DNA from: Fibrobacter succinogenes
Lineage (GTDB): Bacteria; Fibrobacterota; Fibrobacteria; Fibrobacterales; Fibrobacteraceae
Direction of reading: 5' to 3'
NCBI GenBank assembly: GCA_902762795.1
Contig: CACWPM010000022.1
Span: 1 to 64,000 of the forward strand
Length of the DNA: 64,000 bases
Part shown: piece by piece, positions 1-8,960 of the stretch
Numbering within the stretch: the first letter of the stretch is position 1
Layout of the letters: each line of letters starts with the position of its first letter
The notes under the pieces: generated by a model
What the model saw: only the letters and a program-made list of their open reading frames with translations
Databases searched by the model: none
What the model was told of the DNA's origin: nothing
Position numbers and translations under genes: made by a program

Positions 1-222
1 CTCCGCAATATCATTGAGCATGTGGGTGACAAGTTCCCGCGAATCCGCTTCGGCGTAGGTAAGTGCCCGCCCAAGTATGACTTGAGCAACTGGGTGCTGG
101 CGAAGTTCTCGCCCGAAGACCGCCCGGCCTTTGACGAGGCCATTGCCAAGGTCCCTGCCCTTGTAGAATGCTACTTCAAGCTCGGCATCGAAAAGTGCAT
201 GGAACGCTACAACGGAAAATAA
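1..222 (+). CDS. pth: Peptidyl-tRNA hydrolase, C-terminal part
   Basis: The reading frame is open from base 1, so only about the last 73 residues are present. Pth frees tRNA from peptidyl-tRNA that has dropped off ribosomes, acting in the cytoplasm. The visible part has the family's C-terminal layout: LRNIIEHVG, then an arginine/glycine segment (RIRFGVGKCP), then the VLAKFSPEDRPAFDEA helix region, ending in a lysine-rich tail. The catalytic N-terminal Asn and His lie outside the window. It stops 89 bases before guaB on the same strand. The assignment rests on C-terminal motifs only. Confidence 0.8.
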   Translation, partial: LRNIIEHVGDKFPRIRFGVGKCPPKYDLSNWVLAKFSPEDRPAFDEAIAKVPALVECYFKLGIEKCMERYNGK

Positions 223-265
223 AAAACCGACTTTTTACAATATTTCTAGCGGTATAGAGCTAGGA

Positions 266-300
266 TTTGCGCATGAAAATTACTATATTCAATGCGCAAA
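266..300 (+). promoter_or_regulatory. Inverted repeat around the guaB -10 box
   Basis: TTTGCGCAT (266-274) and ATGCGCAAA (292-300) are perfect 9-bp inverted arms 17 bp apart. A TATATT -10-like box (284-289) sits inside the gap, and the guaB start follows at 312. Placement around the presumed promoter suggests a repressor operator, possibly purine-responsive. That role is inference; no known PurR consensus is matched. Confidence 0.45.
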
Positions 301-311
301 AGAGGTACTTT

Positions 312-1695
<1,384 letters not shown>

Positions 1696-1792
1696 TCGGA
1701 AGTAGACAGTAGGATGTTTCATCCTGCATCTTTCACTTAGGACTGTCTGCCCGGCTCTCTCGAAGGTCGGGATTCCCTTTTCAAAAAACTTT

Positions 1793-1826
1793 AATCCGTT
1801 GCATGTAAGTTGCAGCGGATTTTTTA
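1793..1826 (+). terminator. Rho-independent terminator after guaB
   Basis: Arms AATCCGTTGCA (1793-1803) and TGCAGCGGATT (1811-1821) pair with one G-T wobble, followed by a T run. A TATATT box (1825-1830) begins at the end of the T run and probably starts the next transcript. Confidence 0.75.
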
Positions 1827-1870
1827 TATTTTGAAAAAATTTTGGAAGTATATCAAAGAAGGAGTTGGAA

Positions 1871-2617
1871 ATGAAATGTGTTAAGTTGTTTGTTTCATTA
1901 GCAGTGTTTGGCTTGGCATTTGCCGGTTGTTCAGGTTCCAAGCAGCACAAAGATGCTTCGTGGACGCAAAAACCATCGAGTTTGAGGGTTGTGTTTACCA
2001 CGCCGGAAATTTTGAATAAAGAAAAAGATTCTGATGGCTCTAATGAGTGGACCGTTTTCCCGTGGTATTATGCAAGCACGAGTGATGTCGCTATTCCTGG
2101 AACAACGGCAGGTTCTAGAGATACGCTCATGATGTCTGAAAATATGAAAAAATTGTCGGAGTGGTTCTCGAGTAATGTGGACAATACGCTTAAATTCAAT
2201 TCGAGCGTGCATTATAAGATTGAAGAAATTTCGAAGGACGGCGTCACGTACTCTGAAGAATTGCTAGACGGAGATTCTCTTCGTGTCTCGAAACCGGCCT
2301 CTATGTCTGATGAAGCCGAAGTTTATTTGATTTTTGATGGTATTGAAATGAAGTCTTATCAGGACTTTAGTCTTTATAATGCGGGCCTTAGTACACCTAC
2401 AATTCCGATGCCTGTTATGGGATATCGAACAGACAATTGCGTCAAGATATCGGCTTCATACGCATTTTACGATGTGAAGGCCGGGAAGCGGATGGATTTT
2501 GGGCGCTTGGAAGAAAAACAGTGTTCTAAGGAAAGTGTAATTGAGCATGACTGGGTAAATGTTTTACGGGATTTGGTCTTGCATGCAATAGACAAAACTC
2601 CGATCGCTCAGTTTTAA
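1871..2617 (+). CDS. Lipoprotein of unknown function, paralogue of the gene at 3857
   Basis: This is a 248-residue predicted lipoprotein. The signal peptide ends at the lipobox LAFAGC with lipidated Cys20. The ATG at 1871 is preferred over an upstream TTG because AAGGAG (1859-1864) lies 6 bases before it. The mature protein has no recognised catalytic motif. It shares with the protein at 3857 a basic N-terminal start leading to a VxFT(T/N)P strand, an acidic middle, a (V)YLxF/IDxI strand, an AxYxFYDxKxxKRxxxGxLE segment and a C-terminal helix ending in DKTP/DDTP. The pair therefore arose by duplication and brackets the expansin-like gene. A surface or periplasmic role beside a wall-loosening protein is possible but unproven. 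Confidence 0.75.
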   Translation: MKCVKLFVSLAVFGLAFAGCSGSKQHKDASWTQKPSSLRVVFTTPEILNKEKDSDGSNEWTVFPWYYASTSDVAIPGTTAGSRDTLMMSENMKKLSEWFSSNVDNTLKFNSSVHYKIEEISKDGVTYSEELLDGDSLRVSKPASMSDEAEVYLIFDGIEMKSYQDFSLYNAGLSTPTIPMPVMGYRTDNCVKISASYAFYDVKAGKRMDFGRLEEKQCSKESVIEHDWVNVLRDLVLHAIDKTPIAQF

Positions 2618-2623
2618 ATAAGT

Positions 2624-2651
2624 AAACGCAGCTTCACCAGGCTGCGTTTTT
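2624..2651 (+). terminator. Rho-independent terminator after the first lipoprotein
   Basis: AAACGCAGC (2624-2632) and GCTGCGTTT (2641-2649) form a perfect 9-bp stem with an 8-base loop, and T residues continue to 2651. The hairpin ends only 16 bases before the next start codon. Confidence 0.8.
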
Positions 2652-2661
2652 GATGTATATT
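2633..2661 (+). promoter_or_regulatory. Candidate promoter of the expansin-like gene, leaderless layout
   Basis: TTCACC (2633-2638), 17 bases, then TATATT (2656-2661) reads as a sigma-70-type promoter whose -35 lies in the loop of the preceding terminator. Exactly six bases separate the -10 box from the ATG at 2668 and no ribosome-binding site is visible, so the mRNA may begin at the start codon. Confidence 0.4.
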
Positions 2662-2667
2662 AAGATT

Positions 2668-3783
2668 ATGAATTTGCGTGAGTTTATTTTTGGCATGGTG
2701 TCGGCAGCGGCTTTGGCCTCTTCGTTTGCGCTTTCACTTTCTGTTACGGCATGCGGTGATTCTGATGGTTCGCCCGCGGCTGTGGATGAAAGCTCTTCGT
2801 CTTCGGAGGAATCGAGTTCGGTTGCTGCATCGAGTTCATCAGTTGCGTTGTCGAGTTCTTCTTCGGAGAGGCTTGCGCAATCCTCATCATCTGTGAAATA
2901 TGCCGAAAGCTCGAGCTCGGAAAAGCCTTCGGAATCTTCGAGCGGTCGTACTTCATCAAGTTCCGTTTTTGAGAAACCCGTGGAGTCATCTTTTTCCGGG
3001 ATTCCTGCGGAATCTTCATCTTCCGAGAAGCCCGTGGAATCCTCGGATAGCGGAGTATGTACAAATTGCGATAGCTATACGGCATCGGACCCGATACTTG
3101 TTGAAAATGGTGGCAAAGGTTCTGTGACGACTTACGGGAGCGTCACGGAAAAAGAAACGAGTCTCGGTGGCGCCTGTAATTATGGACAAACAAACATCCA
3201 GTATTATGCGGCTATTCATGTGAACGTTTCTCCGGGCGATGATAAAGGCCCGTGGGATGGTGGCATGGCTTGTGGCGGATGTGTCCACGTGAAGGCAAAA
3301 ACGCCGGATGGTTGGAAAGAGGTGACTGTGCGCATTACCGACCGTTGCCCGGATGCAAATTGCGGAGTAGATTTGGGCGGAGCTCCTGCTAGCGATATCA
3401 TGGGAAGCCGTGTCGGGCGTTATTACGGTGAATGGGAATTTGTGAGCTGCGAAGGCGTCGAGGGCGTGTGGGGCGACTCCACGTCTATCTGGGTCAAGGA
3501 AGGCGCCAGCAAATACTGGAGTATCATTCAAGTGCGCAATCCGAAAGATGCTGTTCGCAAAATTGTGATTCGCGAGATGAATGGCGATAAGAGTTACACT
3601 CTCGAAATGGTTGTTGGCACAGAAAACTTCTGGACGGTGCCACAAGAAATTTTGCAGTCGGATAAAAGCTATAGTGTTCTAGTGAGTTACCGCAGCGGTA
3701 CAGATGACGAATGGATTTTGAAAGGCCTTGATTTAGCTAAGCCCGAGGAAACCCTTTATTTGCACGATTTCCGGAAGAAATAA
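2668..3783 (+). CDS. Expansin-like lipoprotein (double-psi barrel plus C-terminal domain) with serine-rich linker
   Basis: This 371-residue protein starts with a lipobox (SVTAC, Cys29). A serine/glutamate-rich linker of about 100 residues follows. The rest resembles bacterial expansins: a double-psi beta-barrel with GGACNYG, a CGGCVHV disulfide region and the TDRCPDANCGVDLG segment holding the expansin aspartate, then a beta-sandwich-like C-terminal domain of the type that binds cellulose. Expansins loosen plant cell walls without hydrolysis, which suits a surface-attached fibre degrader. The ATG at 2668 puts the signal peptide in frame; ATG 2653 would add five residues. RlpA-type lytic transglycosylases share the barrel fold, but the aspartate motif and the second domain favour expansin. 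Confidence 0.8.
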   Translation: MNLREFIFGMVSAAALASSFALSLSVTACGDSDGSPAAVDESSSSSEESSSVAASSSSVALSSSSSERLAQSSSSVKYAESSSSEKPSESSSGRTSSSSVFEKPVESSFSGIPAESSSSEKPVESSDSGVCTNCDSYTASDPILVENGGKGSVTTYGSVTEKETSLGGACNYGQTNIQYYAAIHVNVSPGDDKGPWDGGMACGGCVHVKAKTPDGWKEVTVRITDRCPDANCGVDLGGAPASDIMGSRVGRYYGEWEFVSCEGVEGVWGDSTSIWVKEGASKYWSIIQVRNPKDAVRKIVIREMNGDKSYTLEMVVGTENFWTVPQEILQSDKSYSVLVSYRSGTDDEWILKGLDLAKPEETLYLHDFRKK

Positions 3784-3856
3784 GTTTGTATATTTGCTTT
3801 TAATGTTACGCCTAAACAAAATTGAGTGATTGGGCTTTATTCAAAAAGGAGTTGGC

Positions 3857-4600
3857 ATGAAACGATTAATGTCGGTTTTGACTGTTGTTATTTTATTTGC
3901 ACTTACGGGGTGCGGTGGATCCAAAGCCGTTATATCGGAAACCTGGAATTGGCGCCCGGCAACAATCGCTGTTATTTTTACGAATCCGGCGGTGGCGAAT
4001 GTGGAAGACCTTGAAGATGATTTGCCTGAATATGTCAATTCGTTCCCGGTTTGGATGGCTGCTGAATTGAAAAGGAACATTGAATCAAAGGCTGAGTTGT
4101 TGAATAACAATTCCCAGATGCGCGTTGTTGTAAAGCATACTTCTGTGGGCATCACTGGTAATGGCAACTTTAATATGACCGAAACAGGGATTACGTTTAA
4201 TGACAGGGATGTATTTAGTATTGATGATGATCGTCTCGCTTTGCCGGATGCAGATGTTTATCTGTTTATCGATGCGATTAATATCAACTCGGTGCTCACC
4301 GGAGGTGGCATGGGTTTGATTGGCTTATTGCTCCATGAAGGGCTGATGACCATGAAAGCCACTTATTCTTTTTATGACGGCAAGACTCATAAGCGCTTAG
4401 GTCTTGGATCGTTAGAAGTTGTCGAGGACTATGTTTTTGGCGTATCTAGGTCGAACTGGGAAAATTTGATGGAGATTGCTGTCAAAAAGTTATTTGATGA
4501 TACTCCTGTCTTGGAATGCGATGATTGCACTGTCCGTGCGAATTGGAGCGGGTCGGGTGCCGTTTCGCAAAAGGCGGAAAAGAAGAGTGTCTGGGATTAG
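3857..4600 (+). CDS. Lipoprotein of unknown function, paralogue of the gene at 1871
   Basis: A 247-residue predicted lipoprotein with lipobox FALTGC (Cys19). The ATG at 3857 has AAAAAGGAG immediately upstream. It aligns along its length with the protein at 1871: IAVIFTNPAVANVEDL near the N-terminus, DADVYLFIDAININ in the middle, and TYSFYDGKTHKRLGLGSLE toward the C-terminus. A glycine-rich hydrophobic loop (GGGMGLIGLL) is specific to this copy. No catalytic residues can be named. It lies 73 bases after the expansin-like gene on the same strand and is followed by a terminator, so it may be transcribed with it. Confidence 0.75.
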   Translation: MKRLMSVLTVVILFALTGCGGSKAVISETWNWRPATIAVIFTNPAVANVEDLEDDLPEYVNSFPVWMAAELKRNIESKAELLNNNSQMRVVVKHTSVGITGNGNFNMTETGITFNDRDVFSIDDDRLALPDADVYLFIDAININSVLTGGGMGLIGLLLHEGLMTMKATYSFYDGKTHKRLGLGSLEVVEDYVFGVSRSNWENLMEIAVKKLFDDTPVLECDDCTVRANWSGSGAVSQKAEKKSVWD

Positions 4601-4631
4601 ATCCGCTCACTTTTTATGTTGTGAAAATGAA

Positions 4632-4660
4632 AAACGGCGCCTTGTTGGGCGTCGTTTTTT
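4632..4660 (+). terminator. Rho-independent terminator
   Basis: ACGGCGCC (4634-4641) pairs with GGCGTCGT (4648-4655, one G-T pair) and runs into a T tract. It lies between the convergent lipoprotein and gatA genes. A second hairpin (arms 4682-4688 and 4708-4714) lies nearer the gatA stop. Confidence 0.7.
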
Positions 4661-4731
4661 GCAATCTGCAAGAATTTAACGAGAGTCGTGGCATTTTAAG
4701 AAATACGCGACTCTTGAAAAATACGCGGCTT

Positions 4732-6150
4732 TTACTTGTTCAAAAGCTCAGTTGCTTCGGCGACGGCGAGCAAGTCCGCTTCCTGGAACGGCTTGCCGAT
4801 CCACTGGAGACCAACCGGGAGTCCGCCTGCCATACCGCACGGAACGCTCACGCCCGGGAGACCGGCGAGGTTCAAGCTGACGGTATAGATGTCGGAGAGG
4901 TAAACGGCCATCGGATCGGATTCGTTCATGCCGCACTTGAGCGGGAGACCTGGCATCGTCGGGCTGGCAATCACGTCGCAAGTCTTGAAGGCTTCGGTGA
5001 AGTCGTCCGTAATGAGGCGGCGGACCTTCTGGGCCTGCACGTAGTAAGCGTCATAGAAGCCGGCGGAGAGAACGTAGCTTCCGAGGAGGATGCGGCGCTG
5101 CACTTCCTTGCCGAACGCTTCGCTGCGGGACTTGGCGTAAAGGTCGAAGAGCTTACGGGCTTCGGCACTGCGGTAACCGTAACGCACGCCGTCGTAGCGG
5201 CTGAGGTTGGAACTTGCTTCTGCCGTTGCGATGATGTAGTAGCTGGACACTGCGTAGCTGATGTGCGGGAGGCTCACTTCCTTGATCGTGGCGCCTTCGG
5301 CTTCCATCTTCTTGAGCATGTTTTCGATAGCGGCCTTGCATTCCGCGTCGAGGCCTTCGGCGAAATATTCCTTCGGAACGCCGATGACCTTGCCTTTGAC
5401 GCCTGAACCGAGCTTTGCGGTAAAGTCTTCGGTCGGGCGAGTGCTCGTGGTGTTGTCGTGCGGGTCAATGCCGCAGATGGCGCCGAGGAGCGTTGCGCAG
5501 TCACGGACGGTTGCACCGAACGGACCGATCTGGTCGAGAGAACTTGCGTAGGCGAGGAGCCCATAACGGGAAACGCGGCCGTAGGTCGGCTTCAAACCGA
5601 CAACGCCCGTGCAGGCTGCCGGCTGGCGGATGGATCCACCCGTGTCAGAACCGAGGGCGCAGGGAACCGTGCCAGAGGCAACGGCGACTGCGGAACCGCC
5701 CGAGGAACCACCCGGAACGCGGGATTCGTCGAGCGGATTCTTGACCGGGCCGTAGTAAGAAGTTTCGTTGCTCGAACCCATGGCGAATTCGTCCATGTTC
5801 GTCTTGCCGACGATGATGGCGCCTGCGGCTTCGAGTTTTTCGAGTGCCGTTGCGGTGTACGGAGCGACAAAGTTATCGAGAATCTTGGAGGCGGCCGTGG
5901 TGCGTGTGCCGGTCAAGCACATGTTGTCTTTCACGGCGACCGGGATGCCATCGAGGGCGCCCAGAGACTTGCCTTCGGCGCGGCGCTTATCGCTTTCTTT
6001 AGCGCGTTCGAGAGCGCGGTCGTTCAGCACCGAGATGTATGCGTTCAAGTTTTTAGTCGATTCAATTTTTTCGAGGGAAGCTTGTGCGAGCTTTTCGGCT
6101 GTGGTGCTGCCGTTAGCAAGTTCTGCTTGAAGTTCCTGAATAGTCTGCAT
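4732..6150 (-). CDS. gatA: Glutamyl-tRNA(Gln)/aspartyl-tRNA(Asn) amidotransferase subunit A
   Basis: GatA is the amidase subunit of GatCAB. It releases ammonia from glutamine to convert Glu-tRNA(Gln) (or Asp-tRNA(Asn)) to the amidated form. The 472-residue protein has the amidase signature GGSSGGSAVAVASG. The Ser-cisSer-Lys triad falls at Lys74, Ser149 and Ser173, with the same 75- and 24-residue spacing known from GatA enzymes. The ATG at 6150 is chosen because GGAG sits upstream on the minus strand; an in-frame start 18 bases earlier is less likely. Its ATG shares one base with the TAA of the DUF4321 gene (TAATG), so the two are translationally coupled. gatB and gatC are not in the window. 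Confidence 0.95.
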   Translation of the reverse strand: MQTIQELQAELANGSTTAEKLAQASLEKIESTKNLNAYISVLNDRALERAKESDKRRAEGKSLGALDGIPVAVKDNMCLTGTRTTAASKILDNFVAPYTATALEKLEAAGAIIVGKTNMDEFAMGSSNETSYYGPVKNPLDESRVPGGSSGGSAVAVASGTVPCALGSDTGGSIRQPAACTGVVGLKPTYGRVSRYGLLAYASSLDQIGPFGATVRDCATLLGAICGIDPHDNTTSTRPTEDFTAKLGSGVKGKVIGVPKEYFAEGLDAECKAAIENMLKKMEAEGATIKEVSLPHISYAVSSYYIIATAEASSNLSRYDGVRYGYRSAEARKLFDLYAKSRSEAFGKEVQRRILLGSYVLSAGFYDAYYVQAQKVRRLITDDFTEAFKTCDVIASPTMPGLPLKCGMNESDPMAVYLSDIYTVSLNLAGLPGVSVPCGMAGGLPVGLQWIGKPFQEADLLAVAEATELLNK

Positions 6151-6473
6151 TATCTTTCTCCGGACCATTTCATAATGTAAAGGGCGATTAAAAAGCCAAA
6201 TCCACTTAAAAGGTTCACTTTAAAGCCAAAACCGAGTGCAAATTTGACCAAGTACAAATCGATAATTATCGGTCCCCCGTTGTCAGGGAAACCAATGCTG
6301 TATTCGGCAGCGGCTGTGAAAATGTGATGCACACTGTTGTCGTAGCCGCCGGCGTTCAAAAGCACCCCGAGCTCGCCGAACAAAGCTCCGAGAGCTTCGC
6401 CCATAATGCCGCCCAAAATAAGGAAGACAAAAAGGAAAAGGATGATGCGGGCCAATGAGTTCTTGTGAGTCAT
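6150..6473 (-). CDS. DUF4321-like small membrane protein
   Basis: A 107-residue protein with a hydrophobic N-terminal helix rich in Leu, Phe and Ile followed by glycines (FLFVFLILGGIMGEALG), a short polar loop, and a second hydrophobic segment near the C-terminus (FGFKVNLLSGFGFLIALYIMKW). This two-helix layout with a GG(I/L)xGE turn matches the DUF4321 family, whose function is unknown. It is the first gene of a coupled pair with gatA. On the minus strand TATATT (6486-6481) lies seven bases before the ATG with no Shine-Dalgarno sequence, so translation may be leaderless. Confidence 0.65.
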   Translation of the reverse strand: MTHKNSLARIILFLFVFLILGGIMGEALGALFGELGVLLNAGGYDNSVHHIFTAAAEYSIGFPDNGGPIIIDLYLVKFALGFGFKVNLLSGFGFLIALYIMKWSGER

Positions 6474-6498
6474 GTACGCAAATATAGTATTTTGAAAA

Positions 6499-6600
6499 TT
6501 AGTTACTAGTTACTAGTTTTTGTTTACTAGGGAATTTTTTGTCTTTGGTTGTTGGTCATTGGTCAATGGTCTTTAGTCGTTGGTCTTTATTCATTGGTGT
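6499..6600. repeat. Degenerate 7-nt periodic repeat
   Basis: The stretch reads as successive imperfect heptamers such as TTGGTCA, TTGGTCA, ATGGTCT, TTAGTCG, TTGGTCT, TTATTCA, preceded by TAGTTAC-type units. The reverse complement (TGACCAA/CTAACCA) recurs in other spacers of this window. It lies upstream of the DUF4321 gene. No coding function is seen. Confidence 0.7.
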
Positions 6601-6667
6601 TGCTTGGCGTTCGGCGGTTAAAGATTTCTTAAGCGTTTTTTGGGGGGGATTGAGGCTAATATGGTGG

Positions 6668-6906
6668 TTTGGTACGTAAAAATGTGAAAATCTGCTACCA
6701 AATGCATGAAAATAACTCTTTTGGTAACAAAAATTGCAGATAAACTTAATGGAAATTCGCTAAATATGAGTTTGTTTATGAAAAATGTGTTACCAAATGG
6801 AGCGTAACGTTAGATTTGGTATCATAATGCAAGCCTGTTGAATGAATATTTTGTAGTACAAAGTAAAAAATGTGATACCAAACACGACAAAAAAATCATT
6901 TTGGTA
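6668..6906. repeat. Array of TACCAAA/TTTGGTA inverted repeats
   Basis: Seven copies of one heptamer in alternating orientation occupy the spacer: TTTGGTA at 6668, 6720, 6815 and 6900, and TACCAAA at 6696, 6791 and 6876. Six of them form three inverted pairs, each with exactly 24 bases start to start (17-bp gap). The pairs are 95 and 85 bp apart and all follow an AAAAATGTG stretch. The spacer between 6474 and 6971 holds no gene. Candidate operators or RNA hairpins. Confidence 0.8.
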
Positions 6907-6971
6907 ACAAAAAAATGAAAAAAACGTTTTTTTACTTGTTCAACTTGGATTTTGGAGGATGATTATTTGCG

Positions 6972-8108
6972 TTATCCCAAATTGATATCGGGTGTAACTT
7001 GAATCTTGTAGTCGGGGTAGAGCTGAGCTGCATCGCTCTTGATTATTTCGAGGGCTTCCTGGGCGTCCACGCCGAATTTGATGACCACGTCAAAGCGCAT
7101 TTCCTTGGCTTCAATGTTTACGTAAAAACCGTGCATCTGGAGCGCCCAATCGTGCAATTTGACTTTGTCTAAAATCGTGTCGCGGATCTTGGCGGCTTCG
7201 TCATTTTTGGTGTTGTAAGAGTAGACGCCGATAGCGGTGAGGATGACGCCTGTTTCGCGGTAGACTTTCTTTTCGATTTTGCGCGTGAGAGAATCCAGGT
7301 CGGCAACAGTCATGGTGTCGGGGAGTTCTACGTGCACGGAGGCAAGCTTCTTTTCGGGACCGTAATCGTTGATGACGAGGTCGTATGCGCCGTGGACGCC
7401 TTCTTCGCTGCGTATGAGTCCCTTGATTTGCTTGGTCAGTTCGTTGTCGTTTTGCTTGCCGAGCAAGTCACTCACGGTGTCTTTCAACATTTCAAAGCCG
7501 GCCTTGATAATGAAGATGGAAATCACGACGCCGACATAAGCTTCGAGCGAGAGTCCCGTGAAAATGAAGATGAGAGCCGAGGCGAGAACGGAAAGGGAGA
7601 GAATGGCGTCAAAGAGTGCGTCGGAGCCGGATGCGATGAGCGAACCGGAATTTACGCGTTCGCCCTGCGATTTCACGTAACGACCGAGGACGACTTTCAC
7701 GACCACGGCGATGGCGATGATGACAAGCGAAACGGTGGAGTAGTCGGCTTCTTCGGGGTGGATGATTTTCTTGACGGATTCCACGCAAGAGGTGATGCCC
7801 GCGTAAATCACGATGGAAGCGATGACCATGGCGGTCAGGTATTCAATGCGGCCGTAACCGAGAGGGTGCTTTTCGTTGGGCAATTTTCGCGAGAGCTTGT
7901 TGCCGACAATTGTGATGATGGACGAGAGGGCGTCCGAGAGGTTGTTCACGGCATCGAGAACGACGGCAATGGAGTTTGCCATGAGGCCGATAACCGCCTT
8001 GACGCTCGCGAGAATGACGTTCGTGACAATTCCGACAACGCTAGTTTTTACGATGACTTTATTGCGGTTTTCTTCGTTGTGTTTTTCTTCATTGCAGTTC
8101 TTTGCCAT
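6972..8108 (-). CDS. Cation diffusion facilitator family metal exporter
   Basis: A 378-residue inner-membrane transporter of the CDF family, which exports Zn2+, Fe2+, Mn2+ or Co2+ in exchange for protons. The N-terminal half holds about six hydrophobic segments. Metal-site motifs are visible in the second helix (LDAVNNLSD) and the fifth (SDALFD). The family loop HPLGYGRIEYL follows helix two. The C-terminal third is the cytoplasmic ferredoxin-like domain. The ATG at 8108 is preceded by AGGAG on the minus strand. It lies 53 bases downstream of ung on the same strand, so they may share a transcript. Metal specificity cannot be read with confidence from the sequence. Confidence 0.9.
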   Translation of the reverse strand: MAKNCNEEKHNEENRNKVIVKTSVVGIVTNVILASVKAVIGLMANSIAVVLDAVNNLSDALSSIITIVGNKLSRKLPNEKHPLGYGRIEYLTAMVIASIVIYAGITSCVESVKKIIHPEEADYSTVSLVIIAIAVVVKVVLGRYVKSQGERVNSGSLIASGSDALFDAILSLSVLASALIFIFTGLSLEAYVGVVISIFIIKAGFEMLKDTVSDLLGKQNDNELTKQIKGLIRSEEGVHGAYDLVINDYGPEKKLASVHVELPDTMTVADLDSLTRKIEKKVYRETGVILTAIGVYSYNTKNDEAAKIRDTILDKVKLHDWALQMHGFYVNIEAKEMRFDVVIKFGVDAQEALEIIKSDAAQLYPDYKIQVTPDINLG

Positions 8109-8161
8109 ATGATTCTCCTACTAAATTCTCTCGTCTGTAGCCGCTTGCGGCGTTCACTCGT

Positions 8162-8839
8162 CTATTTAATGCTCCAGTCGATGGGTTCAAGTCCTTTGCT
8201 GACAAGGTAAGCGTTTGCCTTGCTGAAGTGCTTGCAGCCGAAGAATCCGCGGTATGCCGAGAGCGGACTTGGATGTGGTGCGGTGAGAATTAGATGACCG
8301 CGATTGGGTGCAACGAGCACTTGCTTTTTGATGGCGAAACTGCCCCAAAGCAAAAAGACGAGGTTCTCGCGGACTTGCGAAAGCCGCTGGATAATCGTGT
8401 CCGTGAACTGTTGCCAGCCAATGCCTGCGTGACTTGCCGCCATGTGGGCGCGTACTGTGAGCGATGCGTTTAAAAGCAAAATTCCCTGATGAGCCCAACC
8501 TTCCAAGTTTCCGTGTGGCGGTGGTGTGATGCCGAGATCATCGTGGAGTTCTTGGAAAATGTTGATGAGGGATGGCGGCGGCTCAATGCCGAACGGCACC
8601 GAGAAGCAAAGCCCGTGCGCTTGTCCCGGATTGTGGTACGGGTCTTGCCCGATGATGACGGCCTTGACTTTATCGACAGGGCAATAGTCGAGGGCTGCAA
8701 AAATCTTCGGTCCGGGAGGATACACCACGTGGTGCTCTGCGTGTTCCTGCAAAAGTTTTGCCTTGATTTGCTTAAAATACGGCTGTTCGAACTGGTCGGC
8801 GAGCAGTTTCAGCCAAGATTCTTCGAGTTTGACGGACAT
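8162..8839 (-). CDS. ung: Uracil-DNA glycosylase, family 1
   Basis: Ung removes uracil from DNA and so begins base-excision repair. The 225-residue protein is of normal family length. The catalytic water-activating loop GQDPYH is at residues 64-69 (Asp66), and the leucine-intercalation loop HPSPLS is at 189-194. The uracil-pocket segment LLLNASLTV is also present. It begins 121 bases downstream of the methyltransferase gene at 8961, in a spacer of TATGGGGT-type repeats, and precedes the CDF transporter. No truncation is seen. Confidence 0.97.
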   Translation of the reverse strand: MSVKLEESWLKLLADQFEQPYFKQIKAKLLQEHAEHHVVYPPGPKIFAALDYCPVDKVKAVIIGQDPYHNPGQAHGLCFSVPFGIEPPPSLINIFQELHDDLGITPPPHGNLEGWAHQGILLLNASLTVRAHMAASHAGIGWQQFTDTIIQRLSQVRENLVFLLWGSFAIKKQVLVAPNRGHLILTAPHPSPLSAYRGFFGCKHFSKANAYLVSKGLEPIDWSIK

Positions 8840-8960
8840 AGGGCTATGGGGTTGTGAGGTAATGGGGTATGGGGTTAAAGTATGGCACCGTAGGTGCGAT
8901 TAAATATGCCCAGAGGGAGCCGCGGGCGACCGACCTCAAAGCGAGTGAATACGAGCGTGC
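8840..8960. repeat. Spacer with direct repeats and a short hairpin
   Basis: GGGGTATGGGGTT-type direct repeats (about 8846-8876) are followed by a GCACC-gta-GGTGC hairpin (8885-8897). This is the same style of element found near 29775, 39582 and 47900. No gene is seen. Confidence 0.5.

Noticed and set aside
223-311. Purine riboswitch before guaB
   Set aside because: The 89-base region has one long inverted repeat around the -10 box but none of the conserved junction bases or three-way fold of a purine aptamer.
2668-3783. RlpA-type lytic transglycosylase instead of expansin
   Set aside because: The GGACNYG, CGGCV and TDRCP...VDLG motifs with a following beta domain fit expansins; the RlpA/SPOR arrangement is absent.
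4525-5406. Long plus-strand ORFs opposite gatA, guaB, glyA, sdhA, OmpA and tamB
   Set aside because: They are mirror frames of strongly codon-biased genes, contain no recognisable motif, and the real protein on the other frame is certain.
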